Assembly: GCA_009778165.1 (NCBI GenBank)
Contig: WRKF01000177.1
Coordinates: 1 to 34,752, forward strand
Direction: 5' to 3'
Length of the DNA: 34,752 nucleotides
Source of the DNA: Defluviitaleaceae bacterium
Lineage (GTDB): Bacteria > Bacillota > Clostridia > Lachnospirales > UBA5962
Below are positions 20,233-27,579 of this stretch, piece after piece. The position numbers were made by a program, and so were the translations under genes. The notes beneath the pieces were generated by a model. That model had not been told where the DNA came from, made no database searches, and worked only from the letters and a program-made list of their open reading frames with translations. The first letter of the stretch is position 1; each line of letters begins with the position of its first letter.

Positions 20233-20276
20233 GAAGCGAAAACCCTTGGGGGCAACACCCCTCGGTTTTTCGCTTC
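20233..20276 (-). terminator. pgcA terminator
   Basis: A long stem runs from GAAGCG (20233-20238) to CGCTTC (20271-20276), with AAAACC/GGTTTT and GGGG/CCCC pairs inside. On the minus strand CTTTTG follows. It begins about 20 bases past the pgcA stop. Confidence 0.75.
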
Positions 20277-20293
20277 ATGCGTTTTTCCTGTAC

Positions 20294-22030
20294 TTATTCT
20301 ATTTCATCTACTATTTTTAACATGTGAGTTTTGTAGCCTTCCAGTGCTTTTGTTGCTTCTTGCCCTGTTTTTCTTACTACACCAAAATATATTTTTATTT
20401 TTGGCTCGGTACCGGATGGACGCACACACATCCATGTTTCATCTTCCAACTTAAAATACAAAACATTGGAGCGTGGGAAATCCATGGTAAATTCTTCGTT
20501 AGTAACCATATTTTTGTTGATCCCCGTGTTGTAATTGCGATATTCTACAACGTTGGTTCCCTCAATTTCGCTTATGGGATTGTCCACAAAATATGCCATA
20601 ATACGCTTTATTTTTCCCACTCCTTCCAACCCTTTTAATGTTAGAGATACCGTTTCTTCTTTGTAAAAACCGTATTTTTCGTATATCTCTTGCAGGGCTT
20701 GGTACAGGGTTAAATTGTGCCGGGTTTTGTAGAAAGTTGCAACTTCGCAAATAAGCATTGTAATCCCAATTGCATCTTTGTCCCGAGCATAATCTCCACA
20801 CAAGTAACCATAGCTTTCCTCGAAGGCATAAACAAATTTATGAGATTTGTCTTTTTCAAACTTTTTTACTTTTTCCCCTACATATTTAAAACCTGTAAAA
20901 ACGTCAAAGTATGATGTTCCATAGGCTTCAGCAATGACTTTTGTCATATCGGTGGAAACGATGCTTGTTATAACAGCGGCGTTAGCTGGCAACTGCCCCT
21001 TCGCCTTTTTTTGGCTTAATATGTACTCTGTTAAAATAACGCCTACCATATTGCCGTTCAAATGAATATATTGACCTACATCGTCTTTGCAAACTACCCC
21101 TATTCTGTCTGCGTCCGGGTCGGCTCCCACTATTATATCAGCGTTCACTTCTTTTGCAAGTTTTGTTGCCAATTCAAAAACACTTGCTTCTTCGGGGTTA
21201 GGGTATTTTACTGTAGGGAAGTTGCCGTTTGGTTCAGCTTGTTCCGCAACTATGTGGACATTTGTAAAACCTACCCGCTCCAACAATTTTTTTGTAGGAA
21301 CATAGCCTGCACCATGTATTGGAGTGTACACGATAGGCATATCGCCACCCTCTTCTATAACGTCCGGGTTAATGGCAAGTGATTTGCATTCTTCCAAAAA
21401 CTCTTCGTCTATTTCGGGGCTTAACCGATTAAACAATCCCTGTTCTTTCGCCTTGTCTATATCCATCAACTTTATTTGGTTAAAATCGACAATGGCGTTA
21501 ACATGGTTTATTATTCTTTCGTCATATGGGTAGTTAACTTGTGCTCCATCCGGTCCATACACTTTGTAACCATTGTATTCCGGAGGGTTATGGCTAGCTG
21601 TTACCATAACCCCGGCGGCACAACCCAACCGCCGCACAGTAAAGCTCAGTTGTGGAGTTGGGCGTATGCTGTTATATATATAGGATTTTATACCGTTTGC
21701 GTTAAACACAAGAGCCGCGTGTGTTGCAAATTCTTGTGACATGTTGCGCGGATCATAGGCTATAGCAACCCCATTTGTATGGTCAATATCTGCTTCTTGC
21801 AAGAGATAGTTGGCAAGGCCTTGGGTAGCTTTCCCTACAGTATAAAGGTTCATGCGGTTAGTACCCGCTCCCAATATACCCCTAAGCCCAGCTGTGCCAA
21901 ACTCCAAATCCTTATAAAACCTTTCTTTTATTTCTTCTTCGTTATCTTTTATGGCCTCCAGCTCAGCTTTTGTTTTTTTGTCAAAATAGGGATCGTTAAG
22001 CCAATAATTAAATGTTTCCTTATAGGGCAT
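20294..22030 (-). CDS. pgcA: Alpha-phosphoglucomutase
   Basis: A 578-residue enzyme of the alpha-D-phosphohexomutase superfamily, close in length and sequence layout to Bacillus PgcA. It interconverts glucose 1-phosphate and glucose 6-phosphate, feeding glycogen, wall-polymer and glycolipid synthesis. Clear motifs are DLEFGTAGLRGILGAGTNRM near residues 41-60, the phosphoserine loop TASHNPPEYNGYKVYG near 144-159, the metal site GADPDADRIG near 303-312, the sugar loop EESYGYLCGDYARDKDAIG, and the phosphate-binding RPSGTEPKIKIY near the end. It starts at ATG after AAGGAG and is followed by a terminator. Confidence 0.95.
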   Translation of the reverse strand: MPYKETFNYWLNDPYFDKKTKAELEAIKDNEEEIKERFYKDLEFGTAGLRGILGAGTNRMNLYTVGKATQGLANYLLQEADIDHTNGVAIAYDPRNMSQEFATHAALVFNANGIKSYIYNSIRPTPQLSFTVRRLGCAAGVMVTASHNPPEYNGYKVYGPDGAQVNYPYDERIINHVNAIVDFNQIKLMDIDKAKEQGLFNRLSPEIDEEFLEECKSLAINPDVIEEGGDMPIVYTPIHGAGYVPTKKLLERVGFTNVHIVAEQAEPNGNFPTVKYPNPEEASVFELATKLAKEVNADIIVGADPDADRIGVVCKDDVGQYIHLNGNMVGVILTEYILSQKKAKGQLPANAAVITSIVSTDMTKVIAEAYGTSYFDVFTGFKYVGEKVKKFEKDKSHKFVYAFEESYGYLCGDYARDKDAIGITMLICEVATFYKTRHNLTLYQALQEIYEKYGFYKEETVSLTLKGLEGVGKIKRIMAYFVDNPISEIEGTNVVEYRNYNTGINKNMVTNEEFTMDFPRSNVLYFKLEDETWMCVRPSGTEPKIKIYFGVVRKTGQEATKALEGYKTHMLKIVDEIE

Positions 22031-22074
22031 CCTTGTTTCTCCTTATCAAGTTTTTTTATGTTGAACCGCTATGC

Positions 22075-22998
22075 CTACAAACACAAAGAATCTAAATAAC
22101 CTACAAGCAGATTTATCTCCGGTTTGCTAATTTGGGCATCCGCACCTACACTTTTACCTTTTAACGCCATTTCTTCACTTATTAAAGAGGAAAAAATAAT
22201 TGTGGGCAACCTACGCAGGTTTGGATCTGTCTTTATTAGTTTTGTAAGAGTGTGCCCATCCATCTCCGGCATTTCTATATCGGTTATTACACAAGATACT
22301 ATTTGCTCCAGTTCGCTCAGCTCTCTTGGTTTTAGACCAGAAAGAGCGTTCCAAGCCTCTTGCCCTGTGGAGAAAAATATGGTGTTTTTGTAGCCTGCTT
22401 TGTGCAAACATTCCAATATAATTTTTTTAAGAAAAGGGCTGTCTTCTACAACAAAAATTGTTTTTTCGTTTCGGCTAAGATTACCCTCATCCGGCTTTAC
22501 ATCTGATATAGAGATGGAATGCGACGGGTTAATCTCGGTCATTATTTTTTCGAAATCCAATATTGTTATCAGCCTTTCTCCAACTCGAGCTATCCCTGTT
22601 GTAATGCCATCCACACCACTCGTTATGGTTTCATCCGGTTTCTCTATGTGCGTCCAAGATATGCGATGTATAATTTCAACAGAATGTACATGAAAAGCTG
22701 TATGGTTTTTGTTGAAGTTGGTGATTATCAAAATATCCCTTTCAGAACTATCGGACTTACCTAAATTGAGGTATGCAGCTAAATCCACCACTGTAATAAT
22801 TTGGCTGCGCGGCTTAAAAATACCCTCAACAAATGGGCTAGACTGAGGCACGGGCGTTACCTCTTCATATTTCATAATCTCCAGCACTTTGGCAACATTT
22901 ATACCAAAACTTCTGCCAGCCACAAGAAACTCCATAATTTCTAGCTCATTTGTCCCAACTTCTAGTAAAATTTCTTTTTTCGTTTCTTTTGTTTCCAT
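22075..22998 (-). CDS. cheV: Chemotaxis coupling protein CheV
   Basis: A 307-residue two-domain protein. Residues 12-160 are a CheW-like coupling domain (EIMEFLVAGRSFGINVAKVLEI). Residues 178-305 are a response-regulator receiver domain with the acidic pair and phosphorylation site visible: VVEDSPFLKK, SCVITDIEMPEMDG (phospho-acceptor D), FSSL and SKPE. CheV links chemoreceptors to CheA and adapts signalling. No other che gene is in this window apart from the soluble MCP fusion at 11300. The start has AAGGAGG upstream. Confidence 0.94.
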   Translation of the reverse strand: METKETKKEILLEVGTNELEIMEFLVAGRSFGINVAKVLEIMKYEEVTPVPQSSPFVEGIFKPRSQIITVVDLAAYLNLGKSDSSERDILIITNFNKNHTAFHVHSVEIIHRISWTHIEKPDETITSGVDGITTGIARVGERLITILDFEKIMTEINPSHSISISDVKPDEGNLSRNEKTIFVVEDSPFLKKIILECLHKAGYKNTIFFSTGQEAWNALSGLKPRELSELEQIVSCVITDIEMPEMDGHTLTKLIKTDPNLRRLPTIIFSSLISEEMALKGKSVGADAQISKPEINLLVGYLDSLCL

Positions 22999-23029
22999 TT
23001 TAACCTCCTTGGTTTGAACATTTATTGAT

Positions 23030-23058
23030 ATTATACTATAAATAACAAAAAACTTAAA
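23030..23058 (-). promoter_or_regulatory. cheV: Probable cheV promoter
   Basis: A perfect TATAAT (23030-23035) with TTTAAG (23053-23058) 17 bases upstream on the minus strand. The -35 is weak. The start codon is about 32 bases downstream of the -10. Confidence 0.5.
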
Positions 23059-23093
23059 GTGTTTTTAAATTTTATCGAACTCTATTCTTGTGA

Positions 23094-23297
23094 GTGCATA
23101 AAAATAGCCGGAAAATTCATAAAATGGGGCTTAAAAAAGAAATGATGTTGGCTTATCGGTTTTATAAATATAAAACCCTCTTTATTATGCCTAACAAAAC
23201 GCTATTTTGGCTTGTGGATGGAGCGGAGAATAGAGACGATCTCGTTAAAACTGCTGTGTCGCAAGCTGCCGCCTTTATCGAATCCACAAAAATCTAA
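23094..23297 (+). CDS. Doubtful plus-strand ORF between cheV and a MazF gene
   Basis: A 67-residue ORF, or 50 residues from the ATG at 23145. It has no convincing ribosome-binding site and ends four bases inside the converging MazF gene. Its last third is made of repeat c1 and reads RDDLVKTAVSQAAAFIEST. In at least one other repeat copy the same frame is broken. It could be a genuine small gene whose end resembles the repeat, or a chance ORF through the repeat; I favour the latter. Confidence 0.2.
   Translation: MHKNSRKIHKMGLKKEMMLAYRFYKYKTLFIMPNKTLFWLVDGAENRDDLVKTAVSQAAAFIESTKI
23229..23280 (-). repeat. Palindromic cassette repeat, copy c1
   Basis: First of six copies of a ~50-60-bp repeat, one in each intergenic gap from here to 26.5 kb. 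The minus-strand consensus is roughly GGCGGTGGCTTGTGGTATAG followed by CAGTTTTAGTGAAGTCGCC. Arms here pair imperfectly (ATAGAG with CTTTAT). The -10-like part reads CACAGC and is probably inactive. Confidence 0.65.
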
Positions 23298-23632
23298 ATT
23301 TTCCCGCCGATAACATCAATAATAGTTTCTATAATTTCTGTAGATTTTCCTTCACTAATTTTGCAAGCGGTGTAGGCAATCATGCTTTTTTCTGCCGTAA
23401 AAATTTTATTAGGGCGGACAACACTTTTTGTCGATAACTTACCGCTTATAAAGTCCTCATCTTCCAAATTTATGGAGTATTTATCGGTTCTCGCACGGCT
23501 TGTAATTTGGCAAAGAATAATATCATCCCCAGCCAAGTCCGCGACGACAAAGGCAGGACGGCGTTTTGTTCCCGTAAAATCAGAAAAAACAAACTCAATC
23601 ACGACAACATCTCCCCTTATAAATCCGCCCAT
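23294..23632 (-). CDS. MazF/PemK-type toxin, module 2
   Basis: A 112-residue toxin of the MazF/PemK mRNA-cleaving family. It opens MGGFIRGDVVVIEFVFSD and continues TKRRPAFVV, the family signature, with VRPNKIFTAEKSM near residues 77-90. The ATG (23630-23632) lies inside the end of the antitoxin gene, overlapping by 16 bases, with GAGGAAG upstream; the longer frame to 23659 is not supported. It is the distal gene of the first cassette-like unit, between repeats c1 and c2. Confidence 0.85.
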   Translation of the reverse strand: MGGFIRGDVVVIEFVFSDFTGTKRRPAFVVADLAGDDIILCQITSRARTDKYSINLEDEDFISGKLSTKSVVRPNKIFTAEKSMIAYTACKISEGKSTEIIETIIDVIGGKI

Positions 23633-23811
23633 GCCGCATCTTCCTCCGGAGTATCCCAATCTTTGGCTAACGCTTTTTCGGATAAAAGCACAGTTTCGGG
23701 AATTTCTCGAGTTTTTTGCATTTTAAGCGAACCGATAAAATCCGCAATTTCTTGAATTTGTTCGGCTGGAAGTGTCGCTATTTCCTTTTTTAGTTGGTTT
23801 ATTGCCAACAT
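23617..23811 (-). CDS. Antitoxin partner of MazF module 2
   Basis: A 64-residue protein with an amphipathic helical start (LKKEIATLPAEQIQEIADFI), which is typical of DUF2281-like antitoxins, and an acidic tail ending TPEEDAAWADL. It overlaps the toxin gene by 16 bases. It starts at ATG behind AAAGGAG. Repeat c2 lies immediately upstream, although its -10-like box is degenerate, so the promoter is uncertain. Confidence 0.75.
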   Translation of the reverse strand: MLAINQLKKEIATLPAEQIQEIADFIGSLKMQKTREIPETVLLSEKALAKDWDTPEEDAAWADL

Positions 23812-23835
23812 AACAATCTCCTTTCAAATATATCG

Positions 23836-23893
23836 TCAATGGCGACGGAGTCTCCCTAAAACTGCTGTGCCACAGGCCACCGCCCCATTGTCA
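23836..23893 (-). repeat. Palindromic cassette repeat, copy c2
   Basis: The second copy. Its outer arms are CAATGG (23837-23842) and CCATTG (23885-23890), a perfect pair unique to this copy. Its right edge overlaps the TGA stop of the methyltransferase. A TTGACA box is present but the -10 part is degenerate (CACAGC) and the spacing is 19. Confidence 0.7.
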
Positions 23894-24499
23894 AATCTTA
23901 TTTTTCTGCAACCGGACAATCTGAATATGCCCTCTAACTACCTTATTCACAAGATGAAACCCCATTTTTGAAAATGTATTCTCAATTTCTCGTGTTGAAT
24001 AAAATTTTACATCGCCGTCTTTTGAAAATGGCAAAAAAACATTTGCAATATTTCTTAAAATCGTTGGCAGATAAATCTCGGCTATATAGAGGTTTCCAGT
24101 TGGTTTTAGCAATCTTTTAACCTCTGTCGCAAAAATTTCAACATTTGAAAAGTGATGATATGCCGCACAAACCGTAATAATATCCACGGAATTATCGTCA
24201 AACGGCATGTTTTCGTATCCTGCAACTACAAATTGAAAATCCGGATTAAGTATCGTTGCATTTTCTATCATTTTTGGTGATATATCCGCACCGAATCCTT
24301 GTATTTCCTTCAATCGAGCCATTTTTGACAGCAATGTTCCGTTGCCGCAAGCGACATCTAATACCGAATCACCATTTTTTAATTCCATTGTGCTTAACAA
24401 CAAACTTTTAAATTTTTCCGTAAACTTGCCGTCAAGAGTTTTATCATAATTATCGGCTTTTTTATCGTAGGCTATGATATTTTTTTCTTCGACTTTCAT
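23891..24499 (-). CDS. Class I SAM-dependent methyltransferase
   Basis: A 202-residue methyltransferase with motif I VLDVACGNGTLLSK (about residues 45-58), motif II GFGADISPKMIE, the QxxxxENMPFDDNSVD stretch, and CAAYHHFSN; it is of the UbiE/small-molecule type (Methyltransf_11). The substrate is unknown. I start at ATG 24499, which has GAGAGGGG upstream, rather than the frame start at 24514. It is a single-gene unit between repeats c2 and c3; repeat c3 supplies a TTGGTA/TATAGC promoter. Confidence 0.85.
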   Translation of the reverse strand: MKVEEKNIIAYDKKADNYDKTLDGKFTEKFKSLLLSTMELKNGDSVLDVACGNGTLLSKMARLKEIQGFGADISPKMIENATILNPDFQFVVAGYENMPFDDNSVDIITVCAAYHHFSNVEIFATEVKRLLKPTGNLYIAEIYLPTILRNIANVFLPFSKDGDVKFYSTREIENTFSKMGFHLVNKVVRGHIQIVRLQKNKI

Positions 24500-24520
24500 A
24501 ATTTCCCCTCTCAATATATC

Positions 24521-24573
24521 AAGTGTGGTTACCTCACTAAAACTGCTATACCATAAGCCACCGCCTTTACCAA
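24521..24573 (-). repeat. Palindromic cassette repeat, copy c3, with promoter
   Basis: The third copy. On the minus strand TTGGTA (24568-24573) and TATAGC (24545-24550) are 17 bases apart, with TATGG before the -10, so it can drive the methyltransferase gene. The left arm is shorter and pairs less well than in other copies. Confidence 0.65.
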
Positions 24574-24576
24574 GCC

Positions 24577-25152
24577 CTATTCCAAAACACGCAATTTTTT
24601 AGTTTCAAATTCCTCTTGTGTTAAAATACCGTCATCTAGCAAAATCTCTAACATTTCAATTTTATCTTCTGCCGACTTTGACACAACTTTTTTCTTCTTA
24701 GCCGAAAACTTCGCTGAAGACTCCTTGACAAACATAGCAATTGCAACTACCAAATAAGCAGAGGTAGTTGATAAAAATTCATCGCCCCACGACAACTCTG
24801 CCAGATTTACCAAACCTGCCCAAATCAATATCCAAAAATGCAGAAATCGAACAGCGAGAACTACCACATAACCTGCGGCGTAAAGGGCGATTTGTTTGAT
24901 GATTTTACTGTGTTTTGTATCTTGTTTCTCGTGGTGCATTTTATGTAAAGAGTAAACTATAAAGTAGTATATAACTAGTACCACGATTAGTGGCAAATCC
25001 CGAAACAATATGCGTGGCAACAGCACGTCAAGTGCAATGTTAACGGTAAAACTGCCCGCATCATTCACTAAATCAAACCAATATAAAACCTTTGATATTG
25101 CCAAATACAGGAACAAAAGCTGCCAAGCTATTGCCATATAAAATTTTTTCAT
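24577..25152 (-). CDS. Membrane protein with C-terminal SHOCT domain
   Basis: A 191-residue protein. Hydrophobic segments lie near residues 5-22, 35-70 (possibly two), 95-120 and 125-145. After a lysine-rich linker it ends in a SHOCT domain (DKIEMLEILLDDGILTQEEF, then KKLRVL), a short helical module found at the C-terminus of many membrane proteins and thought to mediate oligomerisation. The ATG at 25152 has GGAGGTAGGG upstream; the longer frame to 25236 is translated repeat c4. Function unknown. It is a single-gene unit between repeats c3 and c4. Confidence 0.75.
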   Translation of the reverse strand: MKKFYMAIAWQLLFLYLAISKVLYWFDLVNDAGSFTVNIALDVLLPRILFRDLPLIVVLVIYYFIVYSLHKMHHEKQDTKHSKIIKQIALYAAGYVVVLAVRFLHFWILIWAGLVNLAELSWGDEFLSTTSAYLVVAIAMFVKESSAKFSAKKKKVVSKSAEDKIEMLEILLDDGILTQEEFETKKLRVLE

Positions 25153-25179
25153 AATTTCCCTACCTCCTCCATGTTCTAC

Positions 25180-25235
25180 CGCCAACAGCGGCGACTTCAA
25201 TAAAACTGCACACCACAAGCCACCACCCCAACACA
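25180..25235 (-). repeat. Palindromic cassette repeat, copy c4
   Basis: The fourth copy, reading on the minus strand GGTGGTGGCTTGTGG and then AGTTTTATTGAAGTCGCCGC. A small CGCC/GGCG hairpin lies at the end nearest the gene. The -10-like part (TGTGCA) is degenerate. Confidence 0.7.
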
Positions 25236-25258
25236 CCAGGGCGACAATTTAGCCGTTT

Positions 25259-25558
25259 TTACCTAAAAAAGGCAAAAATAGCAAGGTAAAAAGTCCCGTA
25301 CATCACAGCAACCGAAAAAATCATGAGTGTAATTTGGGCAACAAATCTCGTTATGAAATTTTCGTTCGAGAAATTTCGCACCGTAATCACAAAAGACATA
25401 ACGACCGCCATTGAGGCAAAGATCGGGGCAACGTCAAAATGGTACACGTTAAACCCCAACAAAGTAATGATTATCATCCACGCCGCTGCCGCACCAATAG
25501 AACAGAGCAAACAAAGCAAGCCTACCGATTTTTTTCGTTTTTTAAGTGCAATCTTCAC
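25259..25558 (-). CDS. Small membrane protein, unknown function
   Basis: A 99-residue protein with a basic N-terminus (KIALKKRKK) and three hydrophobic segments near residues 10-35, 42-60 and 70-97. No family is recognised. The frame is open from ATG 25570, but GGAGG lies just after that ATG and is five bases before GTG 25556-25558, so GTG is the better start. It is a single-gene unit between repeats c4 and c5. Confidence 0.65.
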   Translation of the reverse strand: MKIALKKRKKSVGLLCLLCSIGAAAAWMIIITLLGFNVYHFDVAPIFASMAVVMSFVITVRNFSNENFITRFVAQITLMIFSVAVMYGTFYLAIFAFFR

Positions 25559-25570
25559 AAAAACCTCCAT

Positions 25571-25636
25571 TCCGCAACAGCGGCGACTTTACTAAATCTA
25601 CTATTCCATAAATCCATAAAGCCGCCGCCATTCTTG
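25571..25636 (-). repeat. Palindromic cassette repeat, copy c5 (longer)
   Basis: The fifth copy, about ten bases longer through a small duplication in the centre (ATCCATAAA beside ATTCCATAAA). Arms GCGGCGACTTTA and TAAAGCCGCCGC pair at 11 of 12 positions. The single mismatch is at the same place as in other copies. Confidence 0.7.
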
Positions 25637-25690
25637 AAACCTCAATATAGCACTTTTCTTAACGGTTGTCCCAACTTTAAAAATCACAAA

Positions 25691-25756
25691 GTGCTGAATT
25701 AAGGAAAGCAAATTAACTTTTGTGACTTAAAAGGGACAACGAAAAGTTAATTTGCT
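25691..25756 (+). repeat. Palindromic dispersed repeat P, copy 2
   Basis: Perfect 15-bp arms (25707-25721 and 25742-25756) with a 20-base loop, in opposite orientation to the copy at 5512-5575. It lies directly past the stop of the CPBP protease gene. Around it are further inverted pairs (AGCACTTT/AAAGTGCT and GTTGTCCC/GGGACAAC between 25647 and 25740), so the fold may be larger. Confidence 0.85.
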
Positions 25757-25761
25757 ATATA

Positions 25762-26409
25762 TCAATTTTCTGTTGTAACATCTTCCGCCACATTCTTCTG
25801 CTTTACAGCGTAAAGCATCATTCCGGGTTCGTTGCAAAAATTTATTAGTGCGTGTGCAAAAATCGCGGGTAAAACATTCCGTTCTGCAACGATAAAAATG
25901 ATTGCTAGAGCCGTCCCCAAAATGGTTGTGGCGATTACCGCACCGACAGCCATTGACTTGCTGCCACCCTTTGAAAATAGCCCCCAAATCCCATGACCAA
26001 TCCCAAACACAAGCCCCGAAATTGCAATTTGCAAAATCGTCCCAAGCCCTTGTGAATACAGCCAGTTCATCAACAATTGGCGAAATATCAGCTCTTCAAC
26101 AATACCTGCTCCGATAACTGTTGTGAAAATTGCTACCACTTTCAGCAAATCAAAGCGAAACATCGTTTGCCGCACCTCGGGCATTTGCTTTGCCGTGTAG
26201 CCGACATATCCAACTGCCACAGCCACCGCAAGCACCCACGCAAGCGGAATTTCAAGGGCTGTACTGTTAAACCCCATGTGTTCTGTAAAAAATCTATTTG
26301 AATCTTGGACAAGCCAAATGACAAGAACTATCAACATTGGCGAGCCTAGCAATAGCAACAAAATTGTTGTTTTTAGCTTTTGTGCTTTTGAAATTGTTTC
26401 GTCTTGCAT
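25762..26409 (-). CDS. CPBP intramembrane metalloprotease
   Basis: A 215-residue polytopic membrane protein of the CPBP (Abi/CAAX-protease-like) family. The catalytic motifs are present: GIVEELIFRQLLMNW near residues 101-115 (EExxxR), FGIGHGIWG near 134-142, and FAHALINF near 184-191. Bacterial relatives are linked to bacteriocin self-immunity or to processing of membrane peptides; the substrate here is unknown. ATG 26409 follows GAGGT. Its promoter is the best of the cassette series, TTGACA/TATAGT in repeat c6. Confidence 0.88.
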   Translation of the reverse strand: MQDETISKAQKLKTTILLLLLGSPMLIVLVIWLVQDSNRFFTEHMGFNSTALEIPLAWVLAVAVAVGYVGYTAKQMPEVRQTMFRFDLLKVVAIFTTVIGAGIVEELIFRQLLMNWLYSQGLGTILQIAISGLVFGIGHGIWGLFSKGGSKSMAVGAVIATTILGTALAIIFIVAERNVLPAIFAHALINFCNEPGMMLYAVKQKNVAEDVTTEN

Positions 26410-26429
26410 GAATTTATTACCTCATATTC

Positions 26430-26482
26430 TAACGCCAACAGCGACGACTTCACTATACCACAAGCCGCCGCCGTTGTCAATT
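26430..26482 (-). repeat. Palindromic cassette repeat, copy c6
   Basis: The sixth copy. The left arm GCCAACAGCGACGACTT and the reverse complement of the right arm (GACAACGGCGGCGGCTT) agree at 13 of 17 positions. It carries a near-perfect promoter on the minus strand. Confidence 0.75.
26452..26480 (-). promoter_or_regulatory. Promoter inside repeat c6
   Basis: TTGACA (26475-26480) and TATAGT (26452-26457) are exactly 17 bases apart, with TGTGG before the -10. It is about 40 bases upstream of the CPBP protease start. Confidence 0.75.
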
Positions 26483-26492
26483 TCCGTGCCAC

Positions 26493-26693
26493 CTAAGCAT
26501 CCTTTGCGAATAACAAATTATTTGCGTAAGTCCTCAATTTTACTTTGTCAACTTCCGAAAGTTTGCCGTATACGTTGTAAAATGCTAACTCCTCGTCTGA
26601 CACTTCTATCACATTCGATTTTAATTTAAGGCTACCCTTAGCATATTCAAGCGTTTCTCGCAATCCTTGTAACGTGTTTTCGTGTACGCTCAT
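26493..26693 (-). CDS. Orphan antitoxin-like small protein
   Basis: A 66-residue protein starting MSVHENTLQGLRETLEYAKG. This opening resembles the N-terminus of several HigA/RelB-type antitoxins, where a helix-turn-helix usually follows. Here the rest (SDEELAFYNVYGKLSEVDKV) shows no clear DNA-binding motif, and no toxin gene is adjacent. It starts at ATG behind AGGAGG, 27 bases after the lipoprotein chimera, and probably shares its transcript. The assignment is tentative. Confidence 0.55.
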   Translation of the reverse strand: MSVHENTLQGLRETLEYAKGSLKLKSNVIEVSDEELAFYNVYGKLSEVDKVKLRTYANNLLFAKDA

Positions 26694-26720
26694 TTTAATT
26701 CCTCCTAGTAAGCATCGTAA

Positions 26721-27494
26721 CTATCCTCCCGCAAAAATCCATTCTGTATGGTCTGATAACTGCCATATTGCATATACCTCGTCAAGACCGTAATTCAACA
26801 TGATCTCTCGAAATTCTTCCGGTGTTATCTCAAAATCTACCCAATTAATAGTAAAATCCCCAAAAAATGGCGGGTATTGGAAAAAGAAATGGCGATCATT
26901 AGGGTAACCCGTTTCTCTGCGTAACGTAACGGTCGCTTCCAACCGTCCTTTTATTATTTCGTAAAGGGTATAGGACAAAACCCCGCCTTCCGCTTCAAAA
27001 TCAATCGCCCTAACCAATCTGCCGTTTGATGTTATTCCGCTAAAGAGACCTCCTTCTTGTATCCCGACATTTTTATACAAAACAACGCTGTTAACTGTGT
27101 AAAATACCCTACCCATAGGCGAAATGAACCCCAATGGGTCTTCTTCGTGGCGAAACGCCAGCACGCCCGGTGTGCCGTTACCATCCACATCAACAATATG
27201 GGAGAATGTGCTGTTTGGGAAAAAGTCGGAGTAAGGTGATTTTATACAATTTGCAAGCCACTCTTGTAAAGGGGTTAATATTTCGGCAGAGATTTCCGGG
27301 AGTTCCTGCAGGTGGTTGGTAATTACTTGAATTCCTGAAATATCCGGCTGGCTCAAATTATTGTCACGGTTGTATTCGCAACCAACAAAAGCAAGGAAAA
27401 TAAAGGCAACAACTGTTTGCCGCCACGCTTTAAACGTGTTGCCTTTTGTGCCGTAGTGCTTTTCTACGTTTTTTACGGTTAAAATGTTTGGCAT
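26721..27494 (-). CDS. Lipoprotein fused to the start of an ABC ATPase
   Basis: A 257-residue chimera. Residues 1-23 (MPNILTVKNVEKHYGTKGNT, then FKA) correspond to the beginning of the ABC ATPase at 31471-32250, with DNA similarity ending at TTTAAAGC. Residue 24 onward reads as a lipoprotein: WRQTVVAFIFLAFVGC, with the lipid-accepting cysteine at about 39. The ~215-residue exported domain that follows (VDVDGNGTPGVLAFRH, WVDFEITPEEF) belongs to no family I recognise. A GAGGTG site precedes the start, so expression uses the ATPase-type leader. Whether the 23-residue extension blocks export, or an internal start is used, is open. Confidence 0.7.
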   Translation of the reverse strand: MPNILTVKNVEKHYGTKGNTFKAWRQTVVAFIFLAFVGCEYNRDNNLSQPDISGIQVITNHLQELPEISAEILTPLQEWLANCIKSPYSDFFPNSTFSHIVDVDGNGTPGVLAFRHEEDPLGFISPMGRVFYTVNSVVLYKNVGIQEGGLFSGITSNGRLVRAIDFEAEGGVLSYTLYEIIKGRLEATVTLRRETGYPNDRHFFFQYPPFFGDFTINWVDFEITPEEFREIMLNYGLDEVYAIWQLSDHTEWIFAGG

Positions 27495-27579
27495 TTTTAC
27501 ACCTCTCTCAAATTCCCATTGTTTTGTCCAAGAATCTGTTGTATACTATTTTTATATTTCACCTTATCCATAAATTCTC

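Noticed and set aside
23094-23297. A confident plus-strand gene between cheV and MazF
   Set aside because: No ribosome-binding site, overlap with the converging MazF gene, and its end is repeat sequence. Listed only at low confidence.
24577-25236. Longer start for the SHOCT membrane protein
   Set aside because: The extra 28 residues are the translation of repeat c4; a strong ribosome-binding site precedes ATG 25152.
23229-26482. Classical integron attC sites
   Set aside because: The repeats lack clear RYYYAAC and GTTRRRY core 7-mers (only near-misses such as TTCTAAC in c6), and no integrase gene is present. Kept only as a cassette-like analogy.
23226-26482. CRISPR array
   Set aside because: Repeats c1-c6 are separated by whole genes, vary in sequence and length, and no cas genes are present.
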